64,000 bases of DNA from Desulfopila_A sp964446655 (GCA_964446655.1 CAYUPL010000007.1:26999-90998), one strand, 5' to 3'; shown: positions 26,160 through 34,988, numbered from the stretch's first letter. Notes: generated by a model from the letters alone, not told the origin. Translations and numbers: made by a program.

Positions 26160-27286
26160 GTAGAATTCCTCCTGTTTTCACTAGATGTAGGGTTTGTAAA
26201 GATCAATATACTTGGTGACAATAGCTGGTTTTCATTCTTTGTCGCAGTAACTGTTTCTGCGACATCAAACCAGCTTAACCTGATGAGAGCGGGGCATTCG
26301 GAACCGAGCTGGTCAAACAACAAACGGCGCAGGTTGAGTGCTGTCTCCCTGGCTTTGGTTTTGTCATCTTGGCAATAGGTGACAATGTGCAGTTCTTCTC
26401 CGGTCGTTCTACGCACCGCAGCGGCTAAATATTCCACTTCCCGGTTCCCGTGCGATGCATTTTCCTGAAGAAGAGTGGACATATCTAAAATTATCCGATA
26501 AAGACCGACTCTGTAGCTGCGGTAGGTATAATCTCCGAGCTGATGCAGATGTTCTAGCGCCCGATGTGCCCACTTACCGGTGCGATATGACGCCAGGTAG
26601 CGCTTAAATGTCTGTATTTGCTTGGCATCGTTCTCAAGCTTATGGTAAGCAAGCGCAGAGTTGTAAAGCGCTTCCGGGACATCCGGATCTATATGCAATA
26701 CCTGCTGATACTGCTGAAGCGCAGCCTGAAAGTTACCGCTTTCCAGATAACTGTGACCCAGATTCAATAATGAAGGCAGGTAGTCAGGTTCATTTCGCAT
26801 TGTCTGAAAATAGCTTTGCCTTTCAAGTTCCTTGTTGTCCAGCGCCCAATAAGTAACACCCTGCCAATGGGCATATTCGGGATTATCCGGTTCAAGTGCA
26901 ACAGCTTTGCGAAAAAAATGAAGCGCTTCCTCTCGCAGATTCAAGGCGAGCAGACTTCTGCCGACACGATAGTTTGTATGAGCATCCTCGGCGTATCCGA
27001 CAACGCCGCCATCCTGGGGGGCCGTGGTATTTACAGCATTGCGCTCCACCATGACGCCGCCCAGAAAAGCTACAGAGGTAACCACCATGACCAAAAGTGC
27101 TCCGGCCGGCGAAAATCGAAGAGCAAACGGCTCCATGAACCATTTTGTCAGCCTCCGGAGTAATCCAGGCTTACGATTGCAAATCCGCTTCATGATTTTT
27201 TGCTTCAGCCAGGGCGGCGCATCCGGTTCCTCCGAGCGACGCAGCAGATCCTCTATTGCCGTTTCATCGTTTAGCTTATCACTCAT
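26156..27286 (-). CDS. TPR membrane protein coupled to an ECF sigma factor (putative anti-sigma)
   Basis: This is a 376-residue protein. A cytoplasmic N-terminus of about 65 residues (IEDLLRRSEEPDAPPWLKQKIM) is followed by one transmembrane helix (GALLVMVVTSVAFLGGVMV), then tetratricopeptide repeats (about 105-235, e.g. AALQQYQQVLHIDPDVPEAL) and a C-terminal domain ending in IRLSWFDVAETV. It overlaps the sigma gene by ATGA, the usual arrangement for anti-sigma factors; no zinc HxxxCxxC motif is present, so the anti-sigma role is inferred from position and topology. TPRs and the C-terminal domain are shared with the lipoprotein at 27920-28939. The frame extends to 27406, but the ATG at 27286 fits the overlap. 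Confidence 0.75.
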   Translation of the reverse strand: MSDKLNDETAIEDLLRRSEEPDAPPWLKQKIMKRICNRKPGLLRRLTKWFMEPFALRFSPAGALLVMVVTSVAFLGGVMVERNAVNTTAPQDGGVVGYAEDAHTNYRVGRSLLALNLREEALHFFRKAVALEPDNPEYAHWQGVTYWALDNKELERQSYFQTMRNEPDYLPSLLNLGHSYLESGNFQAALQQYQQVLHIDPDVPEALYNSALAYHKLENDAKQIQTFKRYLASYRTGKWAHRALEHLHQLGDYTYRSYRVGLYRIILDMSTLLQENASHGNREVEYLAAAVRRTTGEELHIVTYCQDDKTKARETALNLRRLLFDQLGSECPALIRLSWFDVAETVTATKNENQLLSPSILIFTNPTSSENRRNST

Positions 27287-27843
27287 GATCGTCGATTCTG
27301 ATTGGATGAAAGTATTGTGCGAAGCTGCGCAAGTCCTCGTTTGATTCGCATTTTCACCGCACTTTCTGAAAGATTGAAGGCGTCGGCAACGTAACGTATT
27401 GAGCATCCATGCCGATATCGCAGGATGAGAGTTTCCCTGGTGTGGTCGGCAAGTTCCTGCAGGGCATCCTCAACCTGACTATGCTCCTCCTTATTTTCCA
27501 TACGCGCGCAGATATCCTCGCCGGTTTGTCTATCAAGAGCTTCCTGCTGCAGGATATGCATTTTGGCGTGATGCCTCAAATTCTTACGACTCCAGTCATC
27601 TGCCAGATTAACGGCCAGGCGGTAGAGCCAGGGGAAAAACGCCATATCAGTTCGAAACAAATGTAATTTATCAAATGCCCGCACGAATACGTCCTGGCTC
27701 AGGTCTGCGGCTTCGTCATTATCATGGACATATCTGAACATCAGGTTGAATATCGGCCTCTGATAGCGCTCAACCAGCACTTCATAACGCTGTTTTTCAC
27801 CAGCAAGGACCATTTTAACAATTTCTTCGTCTGAATAATTCAT
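27283..27843 (-). CDS. ECF-type RNA polymerase sigma factor
   Basis: This is a 186-residue sigma-70-family factor of the extracytoplasmic-function group. Region 2 reads YQRPIFNLMFRYVHDNDEAADLSQDVF with the DLSQDVF motif. Region 4 is a helix-turn-helix (GCSIRYVADAFNLSESAVKMRIKRG). A conserved linker joins them. It heads a three-gene operon whose members overlap by ATGA (sigma, TPR membrane protein, Gly-rich exported protein). The 76-base gap to the upstream lipoprotein gene is AT-rich and may hold its promoter; no recognised ECF promoter was found. Confidence 0.93.
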   Translation of the reverse strand: MNYSDEEIVKMVLAGEKQRYEVLVERYQRPIFNLMFRYVHDNDEAADLSQDVFVRAFDKLHLFRTDMAFFPWLYRLAVNLADDWSRKNLRHHAKMHILQQEALDRQTGEDICARMENKEEHSQVEDALQELADHTRETLILRYRHGCSIRYVADAFNLSESAVKMRIKRGLAQLRTILSSNQNRRS

Positions 27844-27919
27844 CCGGCCCTGAGTGTGAGCGCATCCTGCTATACTAATTTATGCCTATACCTATACATA
27901 CGTTTGGCAGAGGAAAAGG

Positions 27920-28939
27920 TCACTTTTGGCGGGTTGATTTCTCAGAAAACTCGAAATCGGTGAGAAAAAAACGGACGGATTCATTGAGACGCAGAGAAGT
28001 ATTGAGTACAGTCCGTTTTTCAGGGACATCAAACCAGCTGAGCCGTATACGATTGTTCTTCTTAAGATCAGGAAAGCGCTTTGCCAAATAATTACCGATA
28101 CTCAGCGCACGTTTCCGGGCGAGTTCGCGGTTATTCAGTTGATAGACAATAATATTGAGAATGCCTGCGGGCATATTGGCAACCGTCGCCCCAACAAGAT
28201 TAAGGGAAGGATACGCATGGGACGAGAGGTTGTCGGAAAAGGGTACAAAATCAACCTCTTTAAGTGTTACCGTGCGCACTCCTAATCTGTGATTGCGATA
28301 GGTATGATCTCCGAGGCTGTTGAGTCGATCAGCTGCCCGACGGGCAAAACTGCCGGCTGGATAGACATGTAGATATTGACGCCAGGCTTCTTTTTCCTCC
28401 GGCAGTCGCTCCAGTTTTCTCAAGATAACAGCTCGATTGTATAATGCCTGAGGGTTAAAATATCTTAATTCAAGGCTTCTGGTATAATATTCAAGGGCCT
28501 TTTCATACTTTCCTGCGTTCAGTAGATTATTGCCCAGGTATGTCAATGCCTGAACATTATCAGGATCAATCGATAAAGCTTCGCTGTAGCTCCGACGTTC
28601 CAGCTCTGCCTGGCCGGTTTCCCCCTGTGCCACCCCCAGCCAGAAATGATATTCGCTTTTACCAGGATTTAGAGCGACTGCCCGTTGTAAATAGGGCAGG
28701 GCCTTGCCGGTTTTGTTTTCAGCCATAAGAAAACGGCCGTAATAGTAATGGGCCTCTGGGTTTTTCGGTTCTTTGTCGACAGCTCCACTGAAGGTCTTAC
28801 TGCCCTGTTGGAATTTTTTTTCCTGGAGGAAATATTCACCCTGTATGTTGTATTTTATGCTACTGCCGAAATCCTGAACCTTGGCGCAGCCACCAAGAAA
28901 AAAGGCCATGCAAAGCAATAGAGATACCGATCTGTTCAT
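27920..28939 (-). CDS. TPR lipoprotein related to the ECF-operon membrane protein
   Basis: This is a 339-residue protein. The lipobox FFLGGC sits at the end of the signal peptide (MNRSVSLLLCMAFFLGGC), so it is probably a lipid-anchored envelope protein. Residues about 35-190 form TPRs (AHYYYGRFLMAENKTGKALPYL, ALEYYTRSLELRYFNPQAL). The C-terminal part has LGDHTYRNHRLGVRTVTL and a degenerate OmpA-like stretch (NNRELARKRALSIGNYL, then NRIRLSWFDVPE), shared with the TPR protein at 26156-27286. The start at 28939 follows GGAGAAGATTTCT. It sits immediately upstream of the sigma gene and may be its periplasmic partner; this is inference. Confidence 0.78.
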   Translation of the reverse strand: MNRSVSLLLCMAFFLGGCAKVQDFGSSIKYNIQGEYFLQEKKFQQGSKTFSGAVDKEPKNPEAHYYYGRFLMAENKTGKALPYLQRAVALNPGKSEYHFWLGVAQGETGQAELERRSYSEALSIDPDNVQALTYLGNNLLNAGKYEKALEYYTRSLELRYFNPQALYNRAVILRKLERLPEEKEAWRQYLHVYPAGSFARRAADRLNSLGDHTYRNHRLGVRTVTLKEVDFVPFSDNLSSHAYPSLNLVGATVANMPAGILNIIVYQLNNRELARKRALSIGNYLAKRFPDLKKNNRIRLSWFDVPEKRTVLNTSLRLNESVRFFLTDFEFSEKSTRQK

Positions 28940-29196
28940 AGAAATCTTCTCCAGTTCATTATTTGGTGTAATTGTGATACCAAGCCTCTTGTTTTCAAGC
29001 CCTTTATTTTTAAAAACATATAGAATCCTGTCTATTCGATAGTACGACAAGAATGATCAAAATCAATACTTCTCATTGAAGTAATATTTAACAAATTTGA
29101 TAACTATATGAAACAAAAGAGCATTACATACCGAAAAGGCCTAGAAGGTACAGGAGCATGACAACTCATTTTTTTTGGCAGGCAGCGGGTATGTTC

Positions 29197-29571
29197 TCAC
29201 CTCCCCGCATCGACAATGTCATACATGATTATGGCGGCGATCACCGTCCAACCGACCGCATGGAACATAAATATACCTACAGGATCAAGGATGTCGGATA
29301 TGGTGTTTAACACCGCACAGACCAGAAAAATCGTCCCCAACAACATCAACATACTGAGTACATGGTTAAAGAACAGCAGTATCGGTCCATTGATTTCAGT
29401 ATAACTGTATGAAGTCCACAGTTGCGTTATTGTCGCCCATATTATTGGAATAGCAACAAAAAAAAGCAAAAGATTGTCTTCTTCCGGCAGTTTGTAGTCG
29501 AGATAAAATTCAAAGAACCACACACCGGAGATAAACAGTACAATGTTTCTGATAATTACAAATTTTCTCAT
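29197..29571 (-). CDS. Small membrane protein of unknown function
   Basis: This 124-residue protein is almost entirely hydrophobic, with about four helices (e.g. NIVLFISGVWFFEFYL, LLLFFVAIPIIWATITQLW, VLSMLMLLGTIFLVCAVL, FHAVGWTVIAAIIMYDIV). No family was recognised. A strong ribosome binding site (AGAGGAGGAAA) directly precedes the ATG at 29571, which supports it as real. It lies about 260 bases upstream of the TPR lipoprotein on the same strand, so co-expression is possible but not shown. Confidence 0.65.
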   Translation of the reverse strand: MRKFVIIRNIVLFISGVWFFEFYLDYKLPEEDNLLLFFVAIPIIWATITQLWTSYSYTEINGPILLFFNHVLSMLMLLGTIFLVCAVLNTISDILDPVGIFMFHAVGWTVIAAIIMYDIVDAGR

Positions 29572-29599
29572 TTTCCTCCTCTACATTTTACGGTAAGAC

Positions 29600-29625
29600 C
29601 TCGGCTGGTGAGAAATCCGGGTTAG
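29600..29625 (-). repeat. Terminal fragment of the CTAGCCCGGAT dispersed repeat
   Basis: The reverse complement matches the left end of the complete copy at 59553-59782, including TGAGAAATCCGGG and the flanking CTGGTGAG. It lies directly upstream of a candidate promoter of the GntR gene. Confidence 0.55.
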
Positions 29626-29628
29626 CAC

Positions 29629-29657
29629 TTGACAAAACTTCCATTTCCGGTTTTGTT
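29629..29657 (+). promoter_or_regulatory. Candidate promoter of the GntR regulator
   Basis: A perfect -35 TTGACA (29629-29634) and a weak -10 TTTGTT (29652-29657) are separated by 17 bases. The first operator begins on the next base, a typical arrangement for autorepression. The leader to the ATG at 29820 is about 155 bases. Confidence 0.45.
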
Positions 29658-29668
29658 TGGTACTACCA
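29658..29668. promoter_or_regulatory. FadR-type operator site 1 (TGGTACTACCA)
   Basis: This is a perfect TGGT-N3-ACCA, the consensus of FadR-subfamily GntR regulators. It lies just downstream of the candidate -10. A second copy with the same core and flank occurs at 29789, 131 bases on. Confidence 0.6.
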
Positions 29669-29788
29669 TTAAATACGAAACGCAGGCCGACGCTTTTTTT
29701 AAATACTACATATTTCTTTGCTTGTGCGCAATTAAATTGTTTTTCTCCGCATCATCCTCACGGTTTGCTTCAGCAAAAACACATTGTT

Positions 29789-29799
29789 TGGTACTACCT
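29789..29799. promoter_or_regulatory. FadR-type operator site 2 (TGGTACTACCT)
   Basis: The second copy shares TTGTTTGGTACTACC with site 1 and ends 20 bases before the GntR start codon, next to the ribosome binding site. Two sites 131 bases apart would allow looping or steric block of transcription of the regulator and the bet genes. Confidence 0.55.
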
Positions 29800-29819
29800 T
29801 TTAGGAGATTACTTACCCG

Positions 29820-30584
29820 ATGAGTCCAAAAATACTTTTTACACCGGTACAGATCGGCCGAAGGGGTGAAGACATCGCCCTGCAGATCGAGGCGGCCATT
29901 CTTGAGGAAAAGATCCTGCCCGGAGAACGTCTCCCCAGCGAAAGAGAACTGCAGATGCAGTTCCAGACCGGTCGCGGCGTTATTCGCGAGGCCATCCGCG
30001 CCCTGAAACAGAAAGGTCTGGTGGATATCCGCAAAGGGGCCAAAGGTGGCGCATATGTGAAACATATAGACGTCGCCAACGTCAGTGAGTCTCTGGCCCT
30101 CTTTTTAAAGCAACAGCAGATTGAACCGGACCACATCGCCGAATTTCGGGAGAGCATTGATCGCGTCATTACCATTCTGGCCATCGCCCGAGCCGATACC
30201 GCGGCCAAAGAGGCTCTCGTTGCTGAAACTGAAAAGCTCATGGAACTTGCCGATCAGGAAGAGCCTGATCAAGAAAGCCTTGCCGGGCAGGATCGGATTC
30301 TCAACATCCGTCTGGCACAAATGAGCAACAATCCTGTTTTTGCCTGGGTCATGGAGGCCCTGCAACAGGGCTTCAGTTCTCACGACTACACCCTGTACGA
30401 CGAGCCCGATTATCGTCGCAAAACCGCGGCAAACTGGCAGAAAACCGCCCTGCATATCGCCCGGAACGATCCCATGCAGGCCCTCTCCTCCATATCCGCC
30501 CACTATGCCCTGCTGCGCAGTTGTGTCGCCGAACAGGAACAGCGCCCCGCCGGAGTATCGGAAGACACCGGCAGGGCCGGTTAG
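29820..30584 (+). CDS. GntR-family (FadR subfamily) regulator of the choline/betaine genes
   Basis: This is a 254-residue regulator. The N-terminal winged helix has ILPGERLPSERELQMQFQTGRGVIREAIRALKQKGLV, the GntR signature. Residues about 90-235 form the all-helical FCD effector domain (AEFRESIDRVITILAIARAD). It precedes betA by 92 bases on the same strand, so it probably controls choline oxidation, with choline or betaine as the likely effector. This differs from the TetR-type BetI common elsewhere. Two TGGTNNNACC operators sit in its own promoter region, indicating autoregulation. Confidence 0.88.
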   Translation: MSPKILFTPVQIGRRGEDIALQIEAAILEEKILPGERLPSERELQMQFQTGRGVIREAIRALKQKGLVDIRKGAKGGAYVKHIDVANVSESLALFLKQQQIEPDHIAEFRESIDRVITILAIARADTAAKEALVAETEKLMELADQEEPDQESLAGQDRILNIRLAQMSNNPVFAWVMEALQQGFSSHDYTLYDEPDYRRKTAANWQKTALHIARNDPMQALSSISAHYALLRSCVAEQEQRPAGVSEDTGRAG

Positions 30585-30676
30585 TCCGGCACCTCCAAAG
30601 GGGAGATTTTGATCACGACGCAACCGGAACAAAGATGCCGGCTGCATTTATTGTATACATAATGGAGTAAGGTAAA

Positions 30677-32338
30677 ATGAAAGACATTGTTTACGACTAC
30701 ATCATCATAGGCGGAGGCTCGGCCGGAAGTGTCCTGGCTAATCGCCTGAGCGCCAACCCGAAAACAGGGGTCCTGGTCCTGGAAGCCGGCAAACCGGATT
30801 ACCGCTGGGATTTTCGCATCCATATGCCGGCGGCATTGACCTATCTGCTCACCGACAATACCTATAACTGGCTGTACGAGTCGGCACCCGAACCGCAGAT
30901 GCACAATCGTCGCATTGCACAGCCCCGCGGCAAGGTACTGGGTGGTTCCAGCAGCATAAACGGCATGATCTACATCCGCGGCAATGCCATGGATTATGAA
31001 AAATGGGCCACCAACAAGGGGTTGGAGGAATGGAGTTACGCCCATTGCCTGCCCTATTTTAAAAAGGCGGAAAACAGGCTCCAGGGTGCAGACGAATACC
31101 ATGGCTCAAACGGCCCTCTCTATCTTGACACAGCCGCATGCGACAATCCTTTATTTACCGCATTTTTCAAAGCGGCAGAACAGGCCGGCTACCCGCTGAC
31201 CGATGATGTCAACGGCTACCAGCAGGAAGGCTTCGGCAGGTTCGACCAGAATATCTATCGAGGCAGAAGACATAACGCGGCCAGGGCCTATGTCCATCCC
31301 GTCAAAAACCGGGCGAATCTCACCGTTTGCTGCAAGGCGACGGTCAACAAAATTCTCTTCCAGGGCAAAAAAGCGGTCGGAGTTGAGTACAGCAAAGGAA
31401 AGAAAACCGTAAAAGTCAGCGCCAAGGAGATTATTTCCTGTGGCGGCGCCATCAATTCGCCATCTCTTCTGCAACTGTCAGGTATAGGCAACGGAACCGA
31501 ATTGCGCAGCCTGGGTATAGACGTGGTGCATGATCTACCGGGCGTCGGCCTCAATCTGCAGGACCATCTCGAGCTCTATGTCCAATATTCCTGCAAACAA
31601 CCGGTCAGCATGTACCCGGCCCTGCAATGGCAAAACCAGCCCAAAATCGGCTATGACTGGCTTTTTCACCGTAAGGGAGCAGCAGCCACCAACCATTTCG
31701 AAGCCGGCGGCTTTATCCGCGGCAACGACAGAGTTGATTATCCAAACCTCCAGTTTCATTTTCTTCCCATTGCGATCCGTTACGATGGCTCGGCTCCGGC
31801 ACAGGGACACGGCTTTCAGCTCCATGTCGGCCCGATGAACACCGATGTGCGCGGTCATGTCAAAATCACTTCGTCCGACCCCGCCACCTATCCGGAAATC
31901 TTTTTCAACTATCTCTCCACCGAGCAGGAACGACAGGAATGGATCGAGGCCATCAAGTGCTCTCGACGCATTATCGGTTCGGCTGCTTTTGACACCTTGC
32001 GGGGCGAAGAACTTGCCCCTGGAGCAAAGGTGCAGAGTGACGAGGAAATTCTCGATTTTGTCGCCCGTGAGGGTGAAAGCGCTTATCACCCCTCGTGTAC
32101 CTGCAAAATGGGTTATGACGATATGGCTGTGGTTGACGCAGAGCTGAAGGTGCATGGGGTGGAAAATCTGCGCGTCGTTGATGCCTCGGTTTTCCCCTCA
32201 ATCACCAACGGCAATATCTATGCGCCGGTGATGATGGTGGCGGAAAAGGCTGCCGACATAATCCTCGGCAATACCCCTGAAACCCCATCAGCAGCCACGT
32301 TTTACCGACACAGCCGGACGGAGGCCGGCAACAAATGA
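30677..32338 (+). CDS. betA: Choline dehydrogenase (GMC oxidoreductase)
   Basis: This is a 553-residue FAD-dependent GMC-family enzyme oxidising choline to betaine aldehyde. The FAD-binding start is DYIIIGGGSAGSVLANRLS. GMC signatures are RGKVLGGSSSINGMIYIRGN and the C-terminal HPSCTCKMG with the catalytic His, followed by RVVDASVFPSITNGN. The length matches BetA (about 555). GGAGTAAGGTAAA precedes the ATG. Its stop overlaps the betB start as ATGA, so the two enzymes are coupled and convert choline to the osmoprotectant glycine betaine. Oxidation in an anaerobe would need a membrane quinone or other acceptor, which is not encoded here. Confidence 0.92.
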   Translation: MKDIVYDYIIIGGGSAGSVLANRLSANPKTGVLVLEAGKPDYRWDFRIHMPAALTYLLTDNTYNWLYESAPEPQMHNRRIAQPRGKVLGGSSSINGMIYIRGNAMDYEKWATNKGLEEWSYAHCLPYFKKAENRLQGADEYHGSNGPLYLDTAACDNPLFTAFFKAAEQAGYPLTDDVNGYQQEGFGRFDQNIYRGRRHNAARAYVHPVKNRANLTVCCKATVNKILFQGKKAVGVEYSKGKKTVKVSAKEIISCGGAINSPSLLQLSGIGNGTELRSLGIDVVHDLPGVGLNLQDHLELYVQYSCKQPVSMYPALQWQNQPKIGYDWLFHRKGAAATNHFEAGGFIRGNDRVDYPNLQFHFLPIAIRYDGSAPAQGHGFQLHVGPMNTDVRGHVKITSSDPATYPEIFFNYLSTEQERQEWIEAIKCSRRIIGSAAFDTLRGEELAPGAKVQSDEEILDFVAREGESAYHPSCTCKMGYDDMAVVDAELKVHGVENLRVVDASVFPSITNGNIYAPVMMVAEKAADIILGNTPETPSAATFYRHSRTEAGNK

Positions 32339-33816
32339 GCCAAACGACAGGAAACCTCTACATCAACGGGCGGTGGCTTCCTGCGGCATCGGGAAAACGT
32401 CGTACCATTATTAATCCCTGTAACGGACAGATAATTGCCGAAGTTTCCGAAGGAGATCGCAGCGACGCCCAAAGCGCCATAACGGCGGCACGACAAGCTT
32501 TTGACAGCGGAGTGTGGTCGGCAAGGCCCGCCTGTGAGCGCGGGTCACTGCTCTACCGGCTGGCTGATCGTATTTCTGCGGAAAGCGAAGTACTGGCCGA
32601 ACTTGAGACGCTTGATACCGGCAAAACACTGGAGGAAAGTCGGTGGGACATGGCCGATATCGCCGGCATATTCCGCTACTATGCCGGTCTGGCCGACAAG
32701 GACGGCGGCGAGGTTATCAACTCCCCACTGTCTCACAGCGAAAGTCGCATCGTGCGTGAACCGGTCGGTGTCTGCGGCCAGATTCTGCCGTGGAACTACC
32801 CGCTGCTGCAGGCAGCCTGGAAAATAGCGCCCGCCCTGGCAGCAGGCTGCACCATCGTCATCAAGCCCAGCGAAATTACGCCGCTGACCACCATAAAAAT
32901 CACCGAACTGGCGGCCGATCTTGATTTTCCCGCAGGTGTTATCAACACTGTTCTCGGACCAGGCGCAAGCGTCGGCGCCGAGCTCGCCGAAAATCACATG
33001 GTCGACCTGATCTCTTTTACCGGCGGCATTGAGACAGGCAAAAGAATCATGCAGGCCGCCAGCGGCAATGTGAAGAAAATCGCCCTTGAGCTGGGCGGCA
33101 AAAATCCCCATATCATTTTCGCCGATGCCGAAATCGATAGTGCCATAGATGCCGCTTTGAATGGTGTATTCTTTCACGCCGGCCAGATTTGCTCGGCCGG
33201 TACACGCCTGCTGGTCCAGGATTCCATCCATGATCACTTTGTCGAACTCCTCAGGTCCAGAATAGCAAAAATTACTCTTGGCGACGGCATGGAAGAAAAG
33301 ACCCAGATGGGTCCGCTGATCTCCGCGGAACACCTTGCCAAGGTTGAGAAATATATTGCTGCAGCAAAGGCCGAAGGAGCCAGGCTCGAAGCAGGCGGCA
33401 GACGACCACGGCAAGCGGAGCTGCAGTCCGGCTTTTACCTCCTGCCGACGCTGTTCAGCCAATGCCGCGATGATATGCAGATTGTACAGGAGGAGGTCTT
33501 CGGTCCGGTTATCACCATAGAAAGATTTCACACCGAAGAAGAAGCCGTACAACTTGCCAACTCGACCATCTACGGCCTGGCCGCCGGCTTCCGCACCCTC
33601 GATCCGGCTCGGATCCACAGGGTCGCAAAGCGCTTGCGCTTCGGCACGGTCTGGATCAACGATTTCAACGTCTATTTTACCCAGGCGCCATGGGGAGGAT
33701 ACAAGCAATCCGGTATCGGCAGAGAGCTTGGCCGCCTCGGCCTGGAGGAATACACCGAGGTGAAACATATCTTCCAGAACTGCAAGCCGGCGCCTTCGCC
33801 CTGGTTCGGCATCTGA
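32335..33816 (+). CDS. betB: Betaine-aldehyde dehydrogenase
   Basis: This is a 493-residue NAD(P)-dependent aldehyde dehydrogenase. Catalytic Glu and Cys are in ALELGGKNPHI and HAGQICSAGTRL, and the cofactor pocket has SFTGGIETGKRIM. The C-terminus (AAGFRTLDPARIHRVAKRLRFG, APWGGYKQSGIGRELG) is typical of BetB. It completes choline oxidation to glycine betaine. The four-base overlap with betA and the shared position in the operon support the assignment; other aldehyde substrates cannot be excluded. Confidence 0.92.
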   Translation: MSQTTGNLYINGRWLPAASGKRRTIINPCNGQIIAEVSEGDRSDAQSAITAARQAFDSGVWSARPACERGSLLYRLADRISAESEVLAELETLDTGKTLEESRWDMADIAGIFRYYAGLADKDGGEVINSPLSHSESRIVREPVGVCGQILPWNYPLLQAAWKIAPALAAGCTIVIKPSEITPLTTIKITELAADLDFPAGVINTVLGPGASVGAELAENHMVDLISFTGGIETGKRIMQAASGNVKKIALELGGKNPHIIFADAEIDSAIDAALNGVFFHAGQICSAGTRLLVQDSIHDHFVELLRSRIAKITLGDGMEEKTQMGPLISAEHLAKVEKYIAAAKAEGARLEAGGRRPRQAELQSGFYLLPTLFSQCRDDMQIVQEEVFGPVITIERFHTEEEAVQLANSTIYGLAAGFRTLDPARIHRVAKRLRFGTVWINDFNVYFTQAPWGGYKQSGIGRELGRLGLEEYTEVKHIFQNCKPAPSPWFGI

Positions 33817-33841
33817 GTTTTTAAAAAGAAAAGAGTCTTTC

Positions 33842-33888
33842 GGCCATCCGGCAGATTTGCCGAGATGGTCCACCGGGGGGTCTCCCCC
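33842..33888 (+). other. Two intercistronic stem-loops between betB and the choline-binding protein gene
   Basis: The first stem-loop spans 33842-33870: outer GGCCATC/GATGGTC with one G-U pair, a bulged A, and inner CGGCA-GATT-TGCCG. It is followed by GGGGG-TCT-CCCCC at 33876-33888. Neither has a U-run. Such structures often protect or separate differentially expressed parts of a transcript. Confidence 0.45.
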
Positions 33889-33917
33889 ATTTACAATCAC
33901 ATCGAGAAGGAGAAATC

Positions 33918-34865
33918 ATGCAATCGCAACGAAAATTGAAGATCGCGCTAATTTTATTGGCAGCAGCCCTACTCTTCACCGGCCCGGCTTATGGCGCAAA
34001 GGAGGTGCGCTTCGCCAGTGTCAGCTGGACCGGAGTGACGGTAAAAACCGATTTGGGAAAGAATATACTTAACAGCCTGGGCTATAAAGCCACCAGCATC
34101 AACCTCTCTGTACCGATCGTCTATAAGGCACTTGATTTGGGCGACGTCGATATCTTTCTCGGCAACTGGATGCCTACCATGGCCGGTATTGCCAACGACT
34201 TCTTCGAAAAAGGTAGCATAATCAAGCATGTAGCCAATATGCCCGGGGCGAAATACACCCTTGCAGCACCCTCCCATGTTGTGGACGGCGGCCTGAAAGA
34301 CTTCGCCGATCTGGCCAAATACGCTGACAAACTCGACCATAAAATATACGGCCTTGAGCCCGGCAACGACGGCAACCTGGTCATTCAGTCCATGATAGAC
34401 AGTAATATGTTTGGCCTGGGTGAGTTTAAGCTGGTCGCTACAAGTGAACCAATTATGCTCTCTGAAGTCAAAACCTTGAGCAAAGAAGGGAAATGGGTCG
34501 TATTCTTGGGCTGGTCGCCCCACTATATGAATCAGATCATAGACATGAAGTACCTTACCGGAAGTACCGCCGAAACCTTCGGTGAAAATGACGGCACCGC
34601 CACGGTCTATACCAATATTCGCCAAGGATTCGACCAGGAACATCCCAACGTGGCACACTTCCTCAAAAACTTCATCTTCCCAATCTCAATGATTAATGAG
34701 ATCTCTCTGATGCTGCAGAACGACAAGCAGCTGAGCCATGCCGAGGCCGGACTGGCCTATGTCAGGCAACATCCGGAAATCTATCGTGGCTGGCTTGATG
34801 GAGTCACCACCGCTGACGGCAAGCCGGCTCTCCCTGCTTTTGAGGCGTATCTGGCAAAACAGTAA
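33918..34865 (+). CDS. Choline/glycine-betaine ABC transporter substrate-binding protein (ChoX-like)
   Basis: This is a 315-residue exported binding protein with a signal peptide (about 1-27, LILLAAALLFTGPAYGA) and the OpuAC/ChoX fold. Segments typical of ChoX are DVDIFLGNWMPTM and GWSPHYMNQIIDMKYL, whose aromatic residues (Trp, Tyr) form the cage for the trimethylammonium group. It delivers choline or betaine to a membrane transporter, but no permease or ATPase gene follows, so these must lie elsewhere. A strong site (GAGAAGGAGAAATC) precedes the ATG. It sits 101 bases after betB, behind two stem-loops. Confidence 0.88.
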   Translation: MQSQRKLKIALILLAAALLFTGPAYGAKEVRFASVSWTGVTVKTDLGKNILNSLGYKATSINLSVPIVYKALDLGDVDIFLGNWMPTMAGIANDFFEKGSIIKHVANMPGAKYTLAAPSHVVDGGLKDFADLAKYADKLDHKIYGLEPGNDGNLVIQSMIDSNMFGLGEFKLVATSEPIMLSEVKTLSKEGKWVVFLGWSPHYMNQIIDMKYLTGSTAETFGENDGTATVYTNIRQGFDQEHPNVAHFLKNFIFPISMINEISLMLQNDKQLSHAEAGLAYVRQHPEIYRGWLDGVTTADGKPALPAFEAYLAKQ

Positions 34866-34988
34866 GTCACCTTATCCCACGAGCCCTGACGGTACGATCA
34901 GTGTCCGCCAGGGTATAGTTTGGGCGAGCAGCAATTGCCTAACCCTCGTCGTAAACATGCCGGTTGAGCACCTTTCGAACAGCCGGCA

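Noticed and set aside
32545..33900. 451-codon minus-strand frame opposite betB
   Set aside because: Antisense shadow; betB has all catalytic residues and fits the operon.
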